Positions 1-6,320 of a stretch of 8,721 nt of DNA are shown one piece after another (position 1 is the stretch's first letter; each line of letters starts with the position of its first letter). The stretch comes from Acidobacteriota bacterium (GTDB lineage: Bacteria > Acidobacteriota > Vicinamibacteria > Vicinamibacterales > JAKQTR01). The notes under the pieces are model-generated. The model saw only the letters and a list, made by a program, of their open reading frames with translations, did not search any database and was not told the origin of the DNA. The translations under genes were made by a program, and so were the position numbers. The DNA is taken from NCBI GenBank assembly GCA_026393735.1, contig JAPKZP010000658.1:1-8721 (forward strand), read 5' to 3'.

Positions 1-158
1 AGGGCCTTCGGGTCCACCGCGATCGGCGTCGCCTGCGGCTTGCCGTCCACGAGGGCGCCGCCGTACAGCACGGCGGGGATGTGTCCCTTCACGCGCAACC
101 GGCGCGCCTCGTTCTTGCCGAACGTGTCTCGCTTCACCGCTTCGAGTCTGGCTTCCAT
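1..158 (-). CDS. rplY: 50S ribosomal protein L25 (Ctc/L25 family), N-terminal part
   Basis: Partial gene running leftward off the window; 52 complete codons are visible, starting at ATG 158-156. The protein begins MEARLEAVKRDTFGKNEARR, followed by a stretch reading GHIPAVLYGG. This is the signature N-terminus of the L25/Ctc family, which binds 5S rRNA in the large ribosomal subunit: a basic strand, the GKNEARRLR segment, then the IPAVLYG turn. A purine-rich AGGATAGAAGG stretch directly precedes the ATG and contains an acceptable ribosome binding site. The gene follows prs by 69 bp on the same strand, the usual partner order (prs - rplY, normally followed by pth). Whether it is the short E. 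coli-type L25 or the longer form with the C-terminal TL5/Ctc domain cannot be seen here. The family call is secure. Confidence 0.93.
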   Translation of the reverse strand, partial: MEARLEAVKRDTFGKNEARRLRVKGHIPAVLYGGALVDGKPQATPIAVDPKA

Positions 159-192
159 ACCTTCTATCCTTACTGATCGTGCTCGCGGCTCC

Positions 193-208
193 CGGGCTCT
201 CCTGCCCG
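193..208. other. Small GC-rich stem-loop between prs and rplY
   Basis: CGGGC (193-197) and GCCCG (204-208) form a 5-bp perfect stem with a 6-nt loop inside the 69-bp prs-rplY gap. No T-run follows on the minus strand, so it is not a classical intrinsic terminator. It may be a processing or attenuation hairpin, or simply chance in GC-rich DNA. No clear promoter was found in this gap. Confidence 0.3.
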
Positions 209-227
209 CGGCCGATTCGAGTCCACT

Positions 228-1160
228 CTACACGAACAACGACGACACTGACGTTTCCTCGTGAATGCTCCGGATGGCCTGGCCGAGCAGCCGTGCCACC
301 GAGAGCGTCACGATCTTCGAGCACTTCGCCTTCTCGCCGACAACCGGGATCGTGTTGGTGACGATGAACTTCTCGATCACCGACTGCTCGATCCGCTGGA
401 TCGCGGGTCCCGAGAACAACCCGTGCACCGCGCACGCCCACACCCGCTCCGCACCGCTCGCCGTCAGGGCCTGCGCCGCGTTGACCATCGTGCCCGCCGT
501 GTCCACGATGTCGTCCTGGATGATGCAGGTGCGGCCCTGCACGTCCCCGACCACGTTCATCACCTCCGCGTGGCCGTCTTCCGGCGCCCGCCGTTTGTCG
601 ATGATGGCGAGGTCCGCGTCGAGCCGCTTGGCGTACGCCCGCGCCCGTTCCGCCCCGCCCGCGTCCGGCGACACGATCGTCAGCTTCGGGAACGGATGCC
701 GCGCCAGGTGATCGATGATCACGGGCGCAGCGAACAGGTGGTCCACCGGGATGTCAAAGAACGCCTGAATCTGCGCCTTGTGCAGGTCCATCGTCAACAC
801 GCGGTTCGTCCCCGCCGCGCTCAGGATGTTCGCCACGAGCTTGGCCGAGATCGGCACGCGCGGCTTGTCCTTGCGATCCTGCCTCGCGTAGCCGTAGTAC
901 GGAATCACCGCCGTGATGCGCGCCGCCGACGACCGCCGGAACGCATCGATCATCACCAGCAGCTCCATGATGTGCTGATCCACCGGCGGACTCGTCGGCT
1001 GGATCAGGAACACGTCCGTGCCGCGGATGTTCTCGTCGATCTGGAAGGACACCTCGGTGTCCGGAAACCGTCGCAGTTTCGCCTGCCCGAGCGGCAGGCC
1101 GAGAAACTCGGCGATCTCCCGAGCCAGTTCCGGATGCGCGCTGCCCGAAAAGATCTTCAT
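228..1160 (-). CDS. prs: Ribose-phosphate pyrophosphokinase (PRPP synthetase)
   Basis: 310 aa, close to the 315 aa of E. coli Prs. It is a cytosolic enzyme that transfers pyrophosphate from ATP to ribose 5-phosphate, making PRPP for purine, pyrimidine, His, Trp and NAD synthesis. Visible motifs: N-terminal MKIFSGSAHPELA; ATP-site segment YYGYARQDRK (88-97); the family signature DLHKAQIQAFFDIPVDHL (125-142) with the conserved His127; the flexible-loop DKRR (188-191) carrying the catalytic Lys/Arg; and the PRPP-binding loop DDIVDTAGT (216-224). The ATG at 1160 was chosen because homologues begin MK(I/L)FSG and a GGAGGGG lies 10 nt upstream. A longer reading from 1199 adds 13 residues with no family support. 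In the signature, the Gly usually found in QIQGFF is Ala133. The gene lies 45 bp after tRNA-Gln and 69 bp before rplY on the same strand. Confidence 0.97.
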   Translation of the reverse strand: MKIFSGSAHPELAREIAEFLGLPLGQAKLRRFPDTEVSFQIDENIRGTDVFLIQPTSPPVDQHIMELLVMIDAFRRSSAARITAVIPYYGYARQDRKDKPRVPISAKLVANILSAAGTNRVLTMDLHKAQIQAFFDIPVDHLFAAPVIIDHLARHPFPKLTIVSPDAGGAERARAYAKRLDADLAIIDKRRAPEDGHAEVMNVVGDVQGRTCIIQDDIVDTAGTMVNAAQALTASGAERVWACAVHGLFSGPAIQRIEQSVIEKFIVTNTIPVVGEKAKCSKIVTLSVARLLGQAIRSIHEETSVSSLFV

Positions 1161-1205
1161 TTCGGTTTCGCCCCTCCGCATCGGCGCAGAACCCTTCACA
1201 AAGGC

Positions 1206-1281
1206 TGGCTGGGGCGGAAGGATTCGAACCTTCGGATGCGGGATCCAAAGTCCCGTGCCTTACCAGCTTGGCGACGCCCCA
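1206..1281 (-). tRNA. tRNA-Gln (anticodon TTG)
   Basis: On the minus strand a complete 76-nt cloverleaf can be folded by eye. The 7-bp acceptor TGGGGCG pairs with CGCCCCA, followed by discriminator G and an encoded CCA end (1208-1206). The D arm starts GCC and ends GGC around a loop with GGT. The anticodon stem CGGGA/TCCCG encloses loop CTTTGGA, giving anticodon TTG, which reads CAA. The T arm GAAGG/CCTTC encloses TTCGAAT. It lies between ispE and prs on the same strand, as in many proteobacteria where tRNA-Gln occupies exactly this gap. It may be processed from a common transcript or have its own promoter; no convincing promoter was seen in the 114 bp upstream. Confidence 0.96.
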
Positions 1282-1287
1282 CCATTC

Positions 1288-1303
1288 GCGTTCACACGAA
1301 CGC
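1288..1303. other. Perfect hairpin just upstream of the tRNA-Gln 5' end
   Basis: GCGTTC (1288-1293) and GAACGC (1298-1303) form a perfect 6-bp stem with a 4-nt loop, ending 6 nt before the first base of the tRNA on its own strand. It sits in the 114-bp ispE-tRNA gap (1282-1395), which otherwise shows only GC-rich sequence and no recognisable promoter. It could be a leader or processing hairpin of the tRNA precursor, or a weak terminator of the ispE transcript; no U-tract follows it. Confidence 0.4.
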
Positions 1304-1395
1304 CCGCCCCGCCACCCCGTCTCCCGGCTCCGATTCCCTCGCCCTGCGGGCCGTTTCAGGCGCCTTGTCCGTCTCTGCTGACAGGGGTTGCACCG

Positions 1396-2316
1396 CTAGG
1401 CGTGGCGCGGTGATGAAGACGCAAACAAAAAGTGTACACGCTGGCAGGTGCGCCGGTCAACGGTCCTCGTGACAATGGCCACCGTCCCTGCCCCCGCCGC
1501 CGCCCGCGCGGCCCGATCTGCGGCATTTTTCGTCCCGAACAGGCCAAAGACGGCCGACCCGCTGCCCGTCATCGACGCGGCCGCAGCGCCCGCCCGAGTC
1601 AACAGATCGCGCACCGCACCAATCTCCGGGTGACGCCGGACCACCGGCCCTTCAAGGTCGTTGGCCACGGCCAGGAGACGCCCCGGCCAGGCCGGCAGCA
1701 ACCTCTGCGTGGCGTGCGCGTGGAGCGAATCCGTCGCCGCTCGGTCGGCGTCCAGCCAGCCATACGCATCGGCGGTGGGGACGCCGAACGGCGGCAGCGC
1801 GAGGACCACCCAGTACGGCGGAACGTCCACGAGCGGATACAACTCGTCGCCGCGCGCCAGACCGAGCGCCGTGCCGCCTTGCAGGAAATACGGGACATCC
1901 GCGCCGAGACGGGCGGCCGTCATCGGCAGATCCAGATGGCGACCGCCCTTCGTCCAGACATGATGGCACGCGACCAACGCGGCAGCGGCGTCTGAGCTTC
2001 CGCCGCCGAGGCCGGCCTGCATCGGGATGTGCTTGTCGATGTCGATCGCGAGGTCGCGCGGCTCGCCGCGCCGGCCAAGGGCCGTCCATACGGCGCGCGC
2101 CGCCTTCCAGGCCAGGTTGCGGTCGTCGGTCGGCACTCCAGGATCGGTGCACGTCAGCGCGAACGGACCGCGCCGGACCGTCACGGTCAGCGTGTCGTGC
2201 AGCGCCAGCGACTGGAACACGGTCGTCAGCGCGTGAAACCCATCGGGCCGGACGTCACCCACCCGAAGCGACAGGTTGATCTTGGCGCAGGCGCGAATCC
2301 GGAAGGCGGTCGTCAT
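1396..2316 (-). CDS. ispE: 4-(cytidine 5'-diphospho)-2-C-methyl-D-erythritol kinase
   Basis: 306 aa, somewhat longer than E. coli IspE (283 aa). It phosphorylates CDP-methylerythritol at the 2-hydroxyl using ATP, in the MEP pathway to IPP/DMAPP, and is cytosolic. It is a GHMP-kinase family member with all three motifs: substrate-site AKINLSL (11-17, with Lys12), the glycine-rich ATP loop GLGGGSSDAAAAL (102-114), and the C-terminal motif MTGSGSAVFG (249-258). The catalytic Asp is expected in GADVPYF, at Asp140. The extra length is mainly at the C-terminus, a basic tail after about residue 285 that may be lineage-specific. The ATG (2316-2314) overlaps the TGA of the preceding lipoprotein gene as ATGA, so translation is probably coupled. 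The TAG stop lies 114 bp before tRNA-Gln. Confidence 0.97.
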   Translation of the reverse strand: MTTAFRIRACAKINLSLRVGDVRPDGFHALTTVFQSLALHDTLTVTVRRGPFALTCTDPGVPTDDRNLAWKAARAVWTALGRRGEPRDLAIDIDKHIPMQAGLGGGSSDAAAALVACHHVWTKGGRHLDLPMTAARLGADVPYFLQGGTALGLARGDELYPLVDVPPYWVVLALPPFGVPTADAYGWLDADRAATDSLHAHATQRLLPAWPGRLLAVANDLEGPVVRRHPEIGAVRDLLTRAGAAAASMTGSGSAVFGLFGTKNAADRAARAAAGAGTVAIVTRTVDRRTCQRVHFLFASSSPRHA

Positions 2317-3164
2317 GGGTCGTGATCCTGGCTGGCCGTCCGATCGGCGAGCGGCCCCATCTGGCGGAGGTCGTCAAGTGTGATGGGCGACGCGCCGGCG
2401 GGCACGTGCACGTCGAACGCCCGCGGATCGATCACCGTGTTGGTATCGAGTTGCGAGAGTTGCATCGTGAGCGAGTCGTTCGACGCGCGAGGCACGCCCG
2501 CACCGGCATCTCGGGTCAGACGAACAAGCGCGGGAAAGCCGGACGCGACGCGATCGTAGAACACGGTCCACGCCAGTTGGCCCGGCGCGGATGCCTGCCG
2601 CCCGCCGGCGACACGCCACGTCTGGCCGTCGCGGCGCACGTACGCCGCGGTGCCGTCGACGAGCCTCGCCATCACCCATCCCTGCGCGTGGCGTAGTGGC
2701 GCATCGGGGCCCGGCGCGGCCGAGCCGAGACACCCGGACACCAGGGCCAGCAGATCGTCGCCAGACCGCCGGAGCCCGATGAGCGCCTCGATCACGTCGT
2801 CGAAGGCCGCGTCGCGCATGAACCGTTTGTCGCGGGGAAACCAGATGACGGCCCGGTCGTCGCGGGCGGCCAGGATGAAGATCGGCGCGCCGAAGGGAGC
2901 CGGCGCTTCGAGCCTGACGCTGCCGCCACGCTCGAACCCTGCGATCACGCGACCGCGCACCCTCGATCCTGCCACCTGTCCCCGGACGGCGATTTCCGCG
3001 GTCAGCGTCCGGACATTTCGGCAGGGCCTGGTCGCCTCGTCGAACACGTCCGATGCCGCCTGGTCGGGCAGCCACGGTCCGGGCGGCACCTGCAGCGATC
3101 CGACCGTCGCGCAGGCGGCGGCCAGCAGGGCCACCGCCGCCACGATGGCGCAGGCCCTCAGCAC
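2313..3164 (-). CDS. LolB-like outer-membrane lipoprotein
   Basis: 283 aa from a GTG start. The N-terminus is a short lipoprotein signal: basic LRA, a hydrophobic run AIVAAVALLAAA, then Cys18 as the probable lipidation site. The residue after the Cys is Ala rather than Asp, which by the E. coli sorting rule predicts the outer membrane. The mature part has alternating strands (LTAEIAVRGQV, RVRGRVIAGFERGGSVRLEA, then PFGAPIFILAARDDRAVIWF at about 88-107) like the LolA/LolB fold, which accepts lipoproteins and inserts them in the outer membrane. At 283 aa it is longer than E. coli LolB (about 205 aa), and identity is too weak to name lolB with certainty; the main support is position, immediately before ispE - tRNA-Gln - prs. 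The GTG at 3164 is favoured because it begins a lipoprotein signal, has GGGAG 7 nt upstream and starts 4 bp after the TPR stop. An upstream ATG at 3284 would add 40 Arg/Ser-rich residues inside the TPR gene. Confidence 0.78.
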   Translation of the reverse strand: MLRACAIVAAVALLAAACATVGSLQVPPGPWLPDQAASDVFDEATRPCRNVRTLTAEIAVRGQVAGSRVRGRVIAGFERGGSVRLEAPAPFGAPIFILAARDDRAVIWFPRDKRFMRDAAFDDVIEALIGLRRSGDDLLALVSGCLGSAAPGPDAPLRHAQGWVMARLVDGTAAYVRRDGQTWRVAGGRQASAPGQLAWTVFYDRVASGFPALVRLTRDAGAGVPRASNDSLTMQLSQLDTNTVIDPRAFDVHVPAGASPITLDDLRQMGPLADRTASQDHDP

Positions 3165-3168
3165 GCGC

Positions 3169-4950
3169 CTACTCCCTGCCGGCCTTGTCCAGGGCTTCGC
3201 GGATCTTGCGCTCGATCTGCGCGCGCTCGATCTGTTCGCCGTCGCCGGCGAGCGACCGCCTCCACGCCTCGATCGCCTCGGCATAGCGGCCCTTCCTGGC
3301 CAGCAGGTCGCCCCAGTGCTCCTGGACCACCGAGTCCTTCGGCAACTGCTCGGCGGCCATCCGCAGAGGCCGTTCGGCCTGGTCGAACTGGCTGAGCTTC
3401 ACATAGGCCCAGCCAAGACTGTCGAGGTAGGCGCCATTGTACGGATCTTCACCAACGGCCCGCTTGATGAACGCGAGGGCCTCGTCGAGGCGAACGCCTC
3501 GCTCGACGAGCGTGTAGCCGAGGTAGTTAAGACTCGGGCCGTGAGCCGGGTCCTTCGCCAGCACCTGCCGGAATACCCGCTCCGCCTCCGCGAACTGCTT
3601 CTGGCGCTCGAGCGTCGCGCCGTACTGGAACAGCACGGTCAGGTCGTCCGGGTACGTCGCGGTTGCGCGCTTGAGCACCAGCGCCGCGTCGGCGTACCGG
3701 TGCAGCGACGCGTAGTACTCGCCAAGCACCTGCGCGGCGGTGGGCTCCCCGGTGGCGGCGTCCGCGAACTTCTTGAGCAGCGCGACGCCATCGTCGGGCT
3801 TGCCCATCCCGCGCAGGGCATCCGCCTCGATGCGCGCGAGCTTGGGGTCGGACGGATCCGTCGCGCGCTGCTCCCGGATGACACCGAGCGCGCGGTCGTA
3901 CTTCTTCGCCGTGACGAGAGCCTGCGCGAGGTAGTGCTTCAGGTCGGCGTCCTGCGGGTCGAGTTTCACTGCCCGATCGAACGCGGCCACGCCGTCGTCG
4001 GCGCGCCCCACTTCGAGGTACGCGAACCCGAGGTGCGTCAGCACGAGAGCCGTGTCCGCATCGCGGCCCCTCGACGGCTTCGCGACGATTGGTTCGAGCG
4101 CCGTAATGAGTTTCCCCCACTCACGCCGCGCCTCGAGCACCTGGGCCAGCGCGTGCGCGCCCGAGGTGCTGCCCGGGCTGACCGCGAGCAGGGTGCGAGC
4201 GCTCGTCTCGGACGCATCGAGCTCGCCGAGCGCGCGCTGGGCGCGGGCGAGCAGGTAGAGCGGCCATGCGGCCGTGGGGTTGGCCTTGGTGACCTCGAGC
4301 AGCAGATCGCGTGCGCGCGTCGTCGAGGATGTGTCGGCGCTGCTCAGCAGCACCGAGGCCCAGTGCGTCTTCAGATCGAAGTTGCCGGGATCCTGCTCGG
4401 AGGCCTTCGCGTACGCCTCGGCGGCCTCCGTGTTGTTCCCGGCCTTCTCGTACGTCTCCGCGAGCGTCCCGTAGAAGGACGGCTCCATGGTCGCCGCGTC
4501 CTTCAAGAGCGCGATCGCGTCGGCCTGGCGTCCCGCGCCCGTGTACGCGTCCGAGAGCAGGGCCACGCCCTGCGGCAGCCAGGGCTCGTCGGCGAGCAAC
4601 TGGCGCAGGACGGGGATCGCCTTGTCGGGCGCCTGCGACTGCATGAACTGCTGCGCCAGCATCAAGCGGACGCCAGCCGCAACGTCGCGCCGCGCGTCTT
4701 TGAGCGCCCGCTCGAGATGGTCGATCGCGAGTTTCCTGTACGAGGTCCCGCCCGCCGCCGGCGCAGCGCGTTCATCACGGCTCGCGAGTTCCGCGTAGAT
4801 CGTGCCGAGGATGCGATTCGCGTCGCTGTGATCCGGCTCCTTCGTCAGCGCCACCCCGGCCCACTCGACGGCCTCGGACATCTGGCTCTGGCGGCCGTAG
4901 AGCTCGGCCAGTTCGGCGGGCACGTCAGCCGAAGCGGGGTCGAGCTCCAT
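3169..4950 (-). CDS. Tetratricopeptide-repeat protein, apparently N-terminally truncated
   Basis: 593 aa made almost entirely of TPR helical pairs; about 15 repeats can be followed by the recurring A..L/Y..A.....P pattern. The C-terminal part is the conserved module seen in many bacterial TPR proteins encoded next to lolB: LNYLGYTLVERG (474-485), GAYLDSLGWAYVKL (506-519), then EHWGDLLARKGRYAEAI (544-560). TPRs are protein-binding scaffolds; relatives are usually exported, and a role in envelope assembly is inferred from the neighbours. The oddity is the N-terminus: it begins MELDPASADVPAELAELYGR, and the first residues look like the end of TPR helix B, with no signal peptide or membrane anchor. 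An in-frame TGA lies 3 nt before the ATG (4954-4956 on the plus strand), there is no good ribosome binding site, and trm112 starts only 82 bp away. The stop is 4 bp before the lipoprotein GTG, indicating an operon. Confidence 0.88.
   Translation of the reverse strand: MELDPASADVPAELAELYGRQSQMSEAVEWAGVALTKEPDHSDANRILGTIYAELASRDERAAPAAGGTSYRKLAIDHLERALKDARRDVAAGVRLMLAQQFMQSQAPDKAIPVLRQLLADEPWLPQGVALLSDAYTGAGRQADAIALLKDAATMEPSFYGTLAETYEKAGNNTEAAEAYAKASEQDPGNFDLKTHWASVLLSSADTSSTTRARDLLLEVTKANPTAAWPLYLLARAQRALGELDASETSARTLLAVSPGSTSGAHALAQVLEARREWGKLITALEPIVAKPSRGRDADTALVLTHLGFAYLEVGRADDGVAAFDRAVKLDPQDADLKHYLAQALVTAKKYDRALGVIREQRATDPSDPKLARIEADALRGMGKPDDGVALLKKFADAATGEPTAAQVLGEYYASLHRYADAALVLKRATATYPDDLTVLFQYGATLERQKQFAEAERVFRQVLAKDPAHGPSLNYLGYTLVERGVRLDEALAFIKRAVGEDPYNGAYLDSLGWAYVKLSQFDQAERPLRMAAEQLPKDSVVQEHWGDLLARKGRYAEAIEAWRRSLAGDGEQIERAQIERKIREALDKAGRE
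3172..3176 (-). promoter_or_regulatory. Ribosome binding site deciding the GTG start of the lipoprotein gene
   Basis: On the minus strand GGGAG lies 7 nt before GTG 3164-3162 and overlaps the last codons of the TPR gene. This spacing, with the lipoprotein signal that follows, supports the GTG start over the upstream ATG at 3284. Confidence 0.7.
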
Positions 4951-4997
4951 GGCTCACTACAAAGCCCGGGACGTGTCAGCCAGTCGCCGCGGACCTC

Positions 4998-5006
4998 TGC
5001 TATAGT
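4998..5006 (+). promoter_or_regulatory. Putative extended -10 promoter of the trm112/LPS operon
   Basis: TGCTATAGT matches the extended -10 pattern TGnTATAAT at all but one base and lies in the only divergent gap of the window, 26 bp before the trm112 ATG. Transcription would start near 5013, leaving a short leader with the ribosome binding site. No good -35 box was found, which is tolerated by extended -10 promoters. The CTATAG core is palindromic, so weak leftward activity toward the TPR gene is possible. Confidence 0.55.
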
Positions 5007-5019
5007 GGCGTGGAGTCGC

Positions 5020-5026
5020 AAGGAGG
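5020..5026 (+). promoter_or_regulatory. Strong Shine-Dalgarno sequence of trm112
   Basis: AAGGAGG, a perfect anti-16S match, ends 6 nt before ATG 5033. It fixes the start and suggests high translation of the small protein. Confidence 0.85.
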
Positions 5027-5032
5027 CGCCCG

Positions 5033-5221
5033 ATGGCCGTGAGCCAGGAACTGCTCGAGATCCTCGTCTGCCCTGCCTGCAAGGACGTGCCCGTCGTGCT
5101 GGTCAACAACGATACGGGACTGAAGTGCAGCCGGTGCAGCCGGGTGTATCCCATCAAGGACGACATCCCCGTCATGTTGATCGACGAAGCGACGATCGAC
5201 GCCGTTCCTGCCAAGGCGTGA
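5033..5221 (+). CDS. Trm112/YcaR-like small zinc-ribbon protein
   Basis: 62 aa, the usual size of bacterial Trm112-like (UPF0434/YcaR) proteins. Two Cys pairs, CPAC (13-16) and CSRC (32-35), form a likely zinc ribbon. The typical start (S/H)xELLEILVCPxC and the second-half motif YPIKDDIPVML(I)DEA (39-53) are both present. In eukaryotes and archaea Trm112 activates methyltransferases; for the bacterial short forms the partner is not settled, and they are often encoded beside LPS genes such as lpxK and kdsB. Here it leads a heptosyltransferase - ligase - heptose kinase unit, consistent with an envelope link. It has the best promoter and ribosome binding site in the window. Its TGA (5219-5221) overlaps the ribosome binding site of the next gene. 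Confidence 0.93.
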   Translation: MAVSQELLEILVCPACKDVPVVLVNNDTGLKCSRCSRVYPIKDDIPVMLIDEATIDAVPAKA

Positions 5222-5223
5222 GG
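5218..5223 (+). promoter_or_regulatory. Ribosome binding site supporting the CTG start of the GT9 gene
   Basis: GTGAGG overlaps the trm112 stop and ends 8 nt before CTG 5232. No ATG, GTG or TTG occurs in the right frame between the in-frame TGA at 5178-5180 and GTG 5274, so this site is what supports initiation at 5232. Confidence 0.55.
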
Positions 5224-5231
5224 CTGTTGCC

Positions 5232-6320
5232 CTGAAGATCCTGCTCATCCGCCTGCGGCTGATCGGCGACGTCGTGCTGACGACGCCGGCCATCCGGGCG
5301 CTGAGTCGGGCGCGCCCAGGCGCGCACCTCACCTATCTTGTGGAGCCCCAGGCCGCCCCGGTCGTCGCGCAGAACCCGCACCTGAATGACGTCATCGTCG
5401 CCCCGCTGCGGCACGGGTTTGCCCGCGTGCGGGAGGACGCGTCGCTGGCGTTGCGGCTCAGGCGCGAGCGCTTCGACGCTGTTCTGGATTTTCACGGCGG
5501 CCCGCGCAGTTCATTGCTCGCGTGGGCCACGGGCGCGCCGGTGAGGATCGGGTACGTGATCAAGGGCCGCGGATGGATGTACACGCGGCGGATCGCGCGG
5601 CCGCGCGGGCACCGCCCCCGCCACTCGGTCGAGAACCAGTGGGACCTGGTGGAGGCCCTCGTCGGAGGGCTCGAACGGCCGACACCGCAGGCGAATCCAG
5701 TCGAGATGGTCGCCAACGCCGCCGCGGACGGCCGTATGTCCAGCCGCCTGGCGTCGTGGGGCTTCGCCCCGACTGACGATCTCGTCGTGGTCCACGTCGG
5801 CGCGGGGAACGAGTTCCGCCGGTGGCCTGAATCGGCGTTCGGCGACGTCGCGGCCCTGCTGCTCGCGGCGAACCCGAATCGTCGTATTATCCTCACGACC
5901 GGTCCCGCACAGGCCGCGCGGGCCGAGGACGTCCGGCGGATTGCGCAGGCGCGCGGCGCCGCCCCGACGGCCGTCGTCGTGGCATGCGATCTCGACCTCG
6001 CAGAACTCCGGAGCCTGGTCGCACGCGCGGCCGTGTTCGTCGGCGGCGACAGCGGGCCGGCACACGTGGCGTCCACGACAGCCACCCCGATGGTGGTGAT
6101 CTTCGGTCCGACGACGCCGGTGGTCTGGGGCCCGTGGCGTGACCCGGAGCTCGCGATGGAATCCGTGGACGTCGGAACGCTGCCGTGCCGGCCGTGCGAC
6201 CAGCGCACCTGCGAACCCGGCGATTACCGCTGCCTGAGGACGATCAGCCCCGGCACGGTTGCGGCAGCCGCCGAGCGGGTCCTTGCGCGGGCTCGATCGG
6301 CTGGCGAAAGAACCTTATGA
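5232..6320 (+). CDS. Glycosyltransferase family 9 (heptosyltransferase-like), CTG start
   Basis: 362 aa if translation begins at CTG 5232. The encoded start, (M)KILLIRLRLIGDVVLTTPAI, is the canonical GT9 N-terminus that forms the acceptor-side glycine loop. Beginning at the first conventional start, GTG 5274, would delete these 14 essential residues. Further motifs: HVGAGNEFRRWP (188-199), the nucleotide-sugar motif GGDSGPAHVA (271-280) with Asp273 and His278, FGPTTP (291-296), and a C-terminal cysteine pattern C-x2-C-x4-C-x6-C (319, 322, 327, 334) also known from WaaC/WaaF-type enzymes. Family members transfer heptose from ADP-heptose to the lipid A core at the cytoplasmic face. The exact sugar and acceptor cannot be told, so no waa symbol is given. 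The heptose kinase two genes downstream supports heptose as the donor sugar. The stop overlaps the next start as ATGA. Confidence 0.92.
   Translation: MKILLIRLRLIGDVVLTTPAIRALSRARPGAHLTYLVEPQAAPVVAQNPHLNDVIVAPLRHGFARVREDASLALRLRRERFDAVLDFHGGPRSSLLAWATGAPVRIGYVIKGRGWMYTRRIARPRGHRPRHSVENQWDLVEALVGGLERPTPQANPVEMVANAAADGRMSSRLASWGFAPTDDLVVVHVGAGNEFRRWPESAFGDVAALLLAANPNRRIILTTGPAQAARAEDVRRIAQARGAAPTAVVVACDLDLAELRSLVARAAVFVGGDSGPAHVASTTATPMVVIFGPTTPVVWGPWRDPELAMESVDVGTLPCRPCDQRTCEPGDYRCLRTISPGTVAAAAERVLARARSAGERTL

Noticed and set aside
193..208. Intrinsic terminator between prs and rplY
   Set aside because: The stem is only 5 bp and no T-run follows, so it is kept only as a low-confidence stem-loop.
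1161..1199. A 13-residue N-terminal extension of Prs
   Set aside because: The added residues have no family match, and the ATG at 1160 has its own GGAGGGG and the standard MKIFSG start.
1206..1281. tRNA-Gln as an integration (att) site for a mobile element
   Set aside because: No integrase, no direct repeat of the tRNA 3' end was noticed in the window, and the flanks are conserved housekeeping genes.
261..1472. A 403-codon plus-strand frame across prs and the tRNA
   Set aside because: It reads antisense through prs and through tRNA-Gln; its composition is Arg/His-rich with no family resemblance.
3165..3284. A 40-residue Arg/Ser-rich extension of the lipoprotein
   Set aside because: It overlaps the TPR coding end and would bury the lipoprotein signal; GTG 3164 has a good ribosome binding site.
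2650..5235. An 861-codon open frame on the plus strand opposite the TPR and lipoprotein genes
   Set aside because: It is an antisense shadow caused by high GC content. It is Arg/Leu/Gly-rich with no recognisable domain, while the minus strand encodes clear TPR and lipoprotein sequences and the divergent gap and trm112 cross its end.
5274..6320. GTG 5274 as the start of the GT9 gene
   Set aside because: It would remove the conserved KILLIRLRLIGDVV segment needed for the family fold; CTG 5232 with its ribosome binding site fits better.
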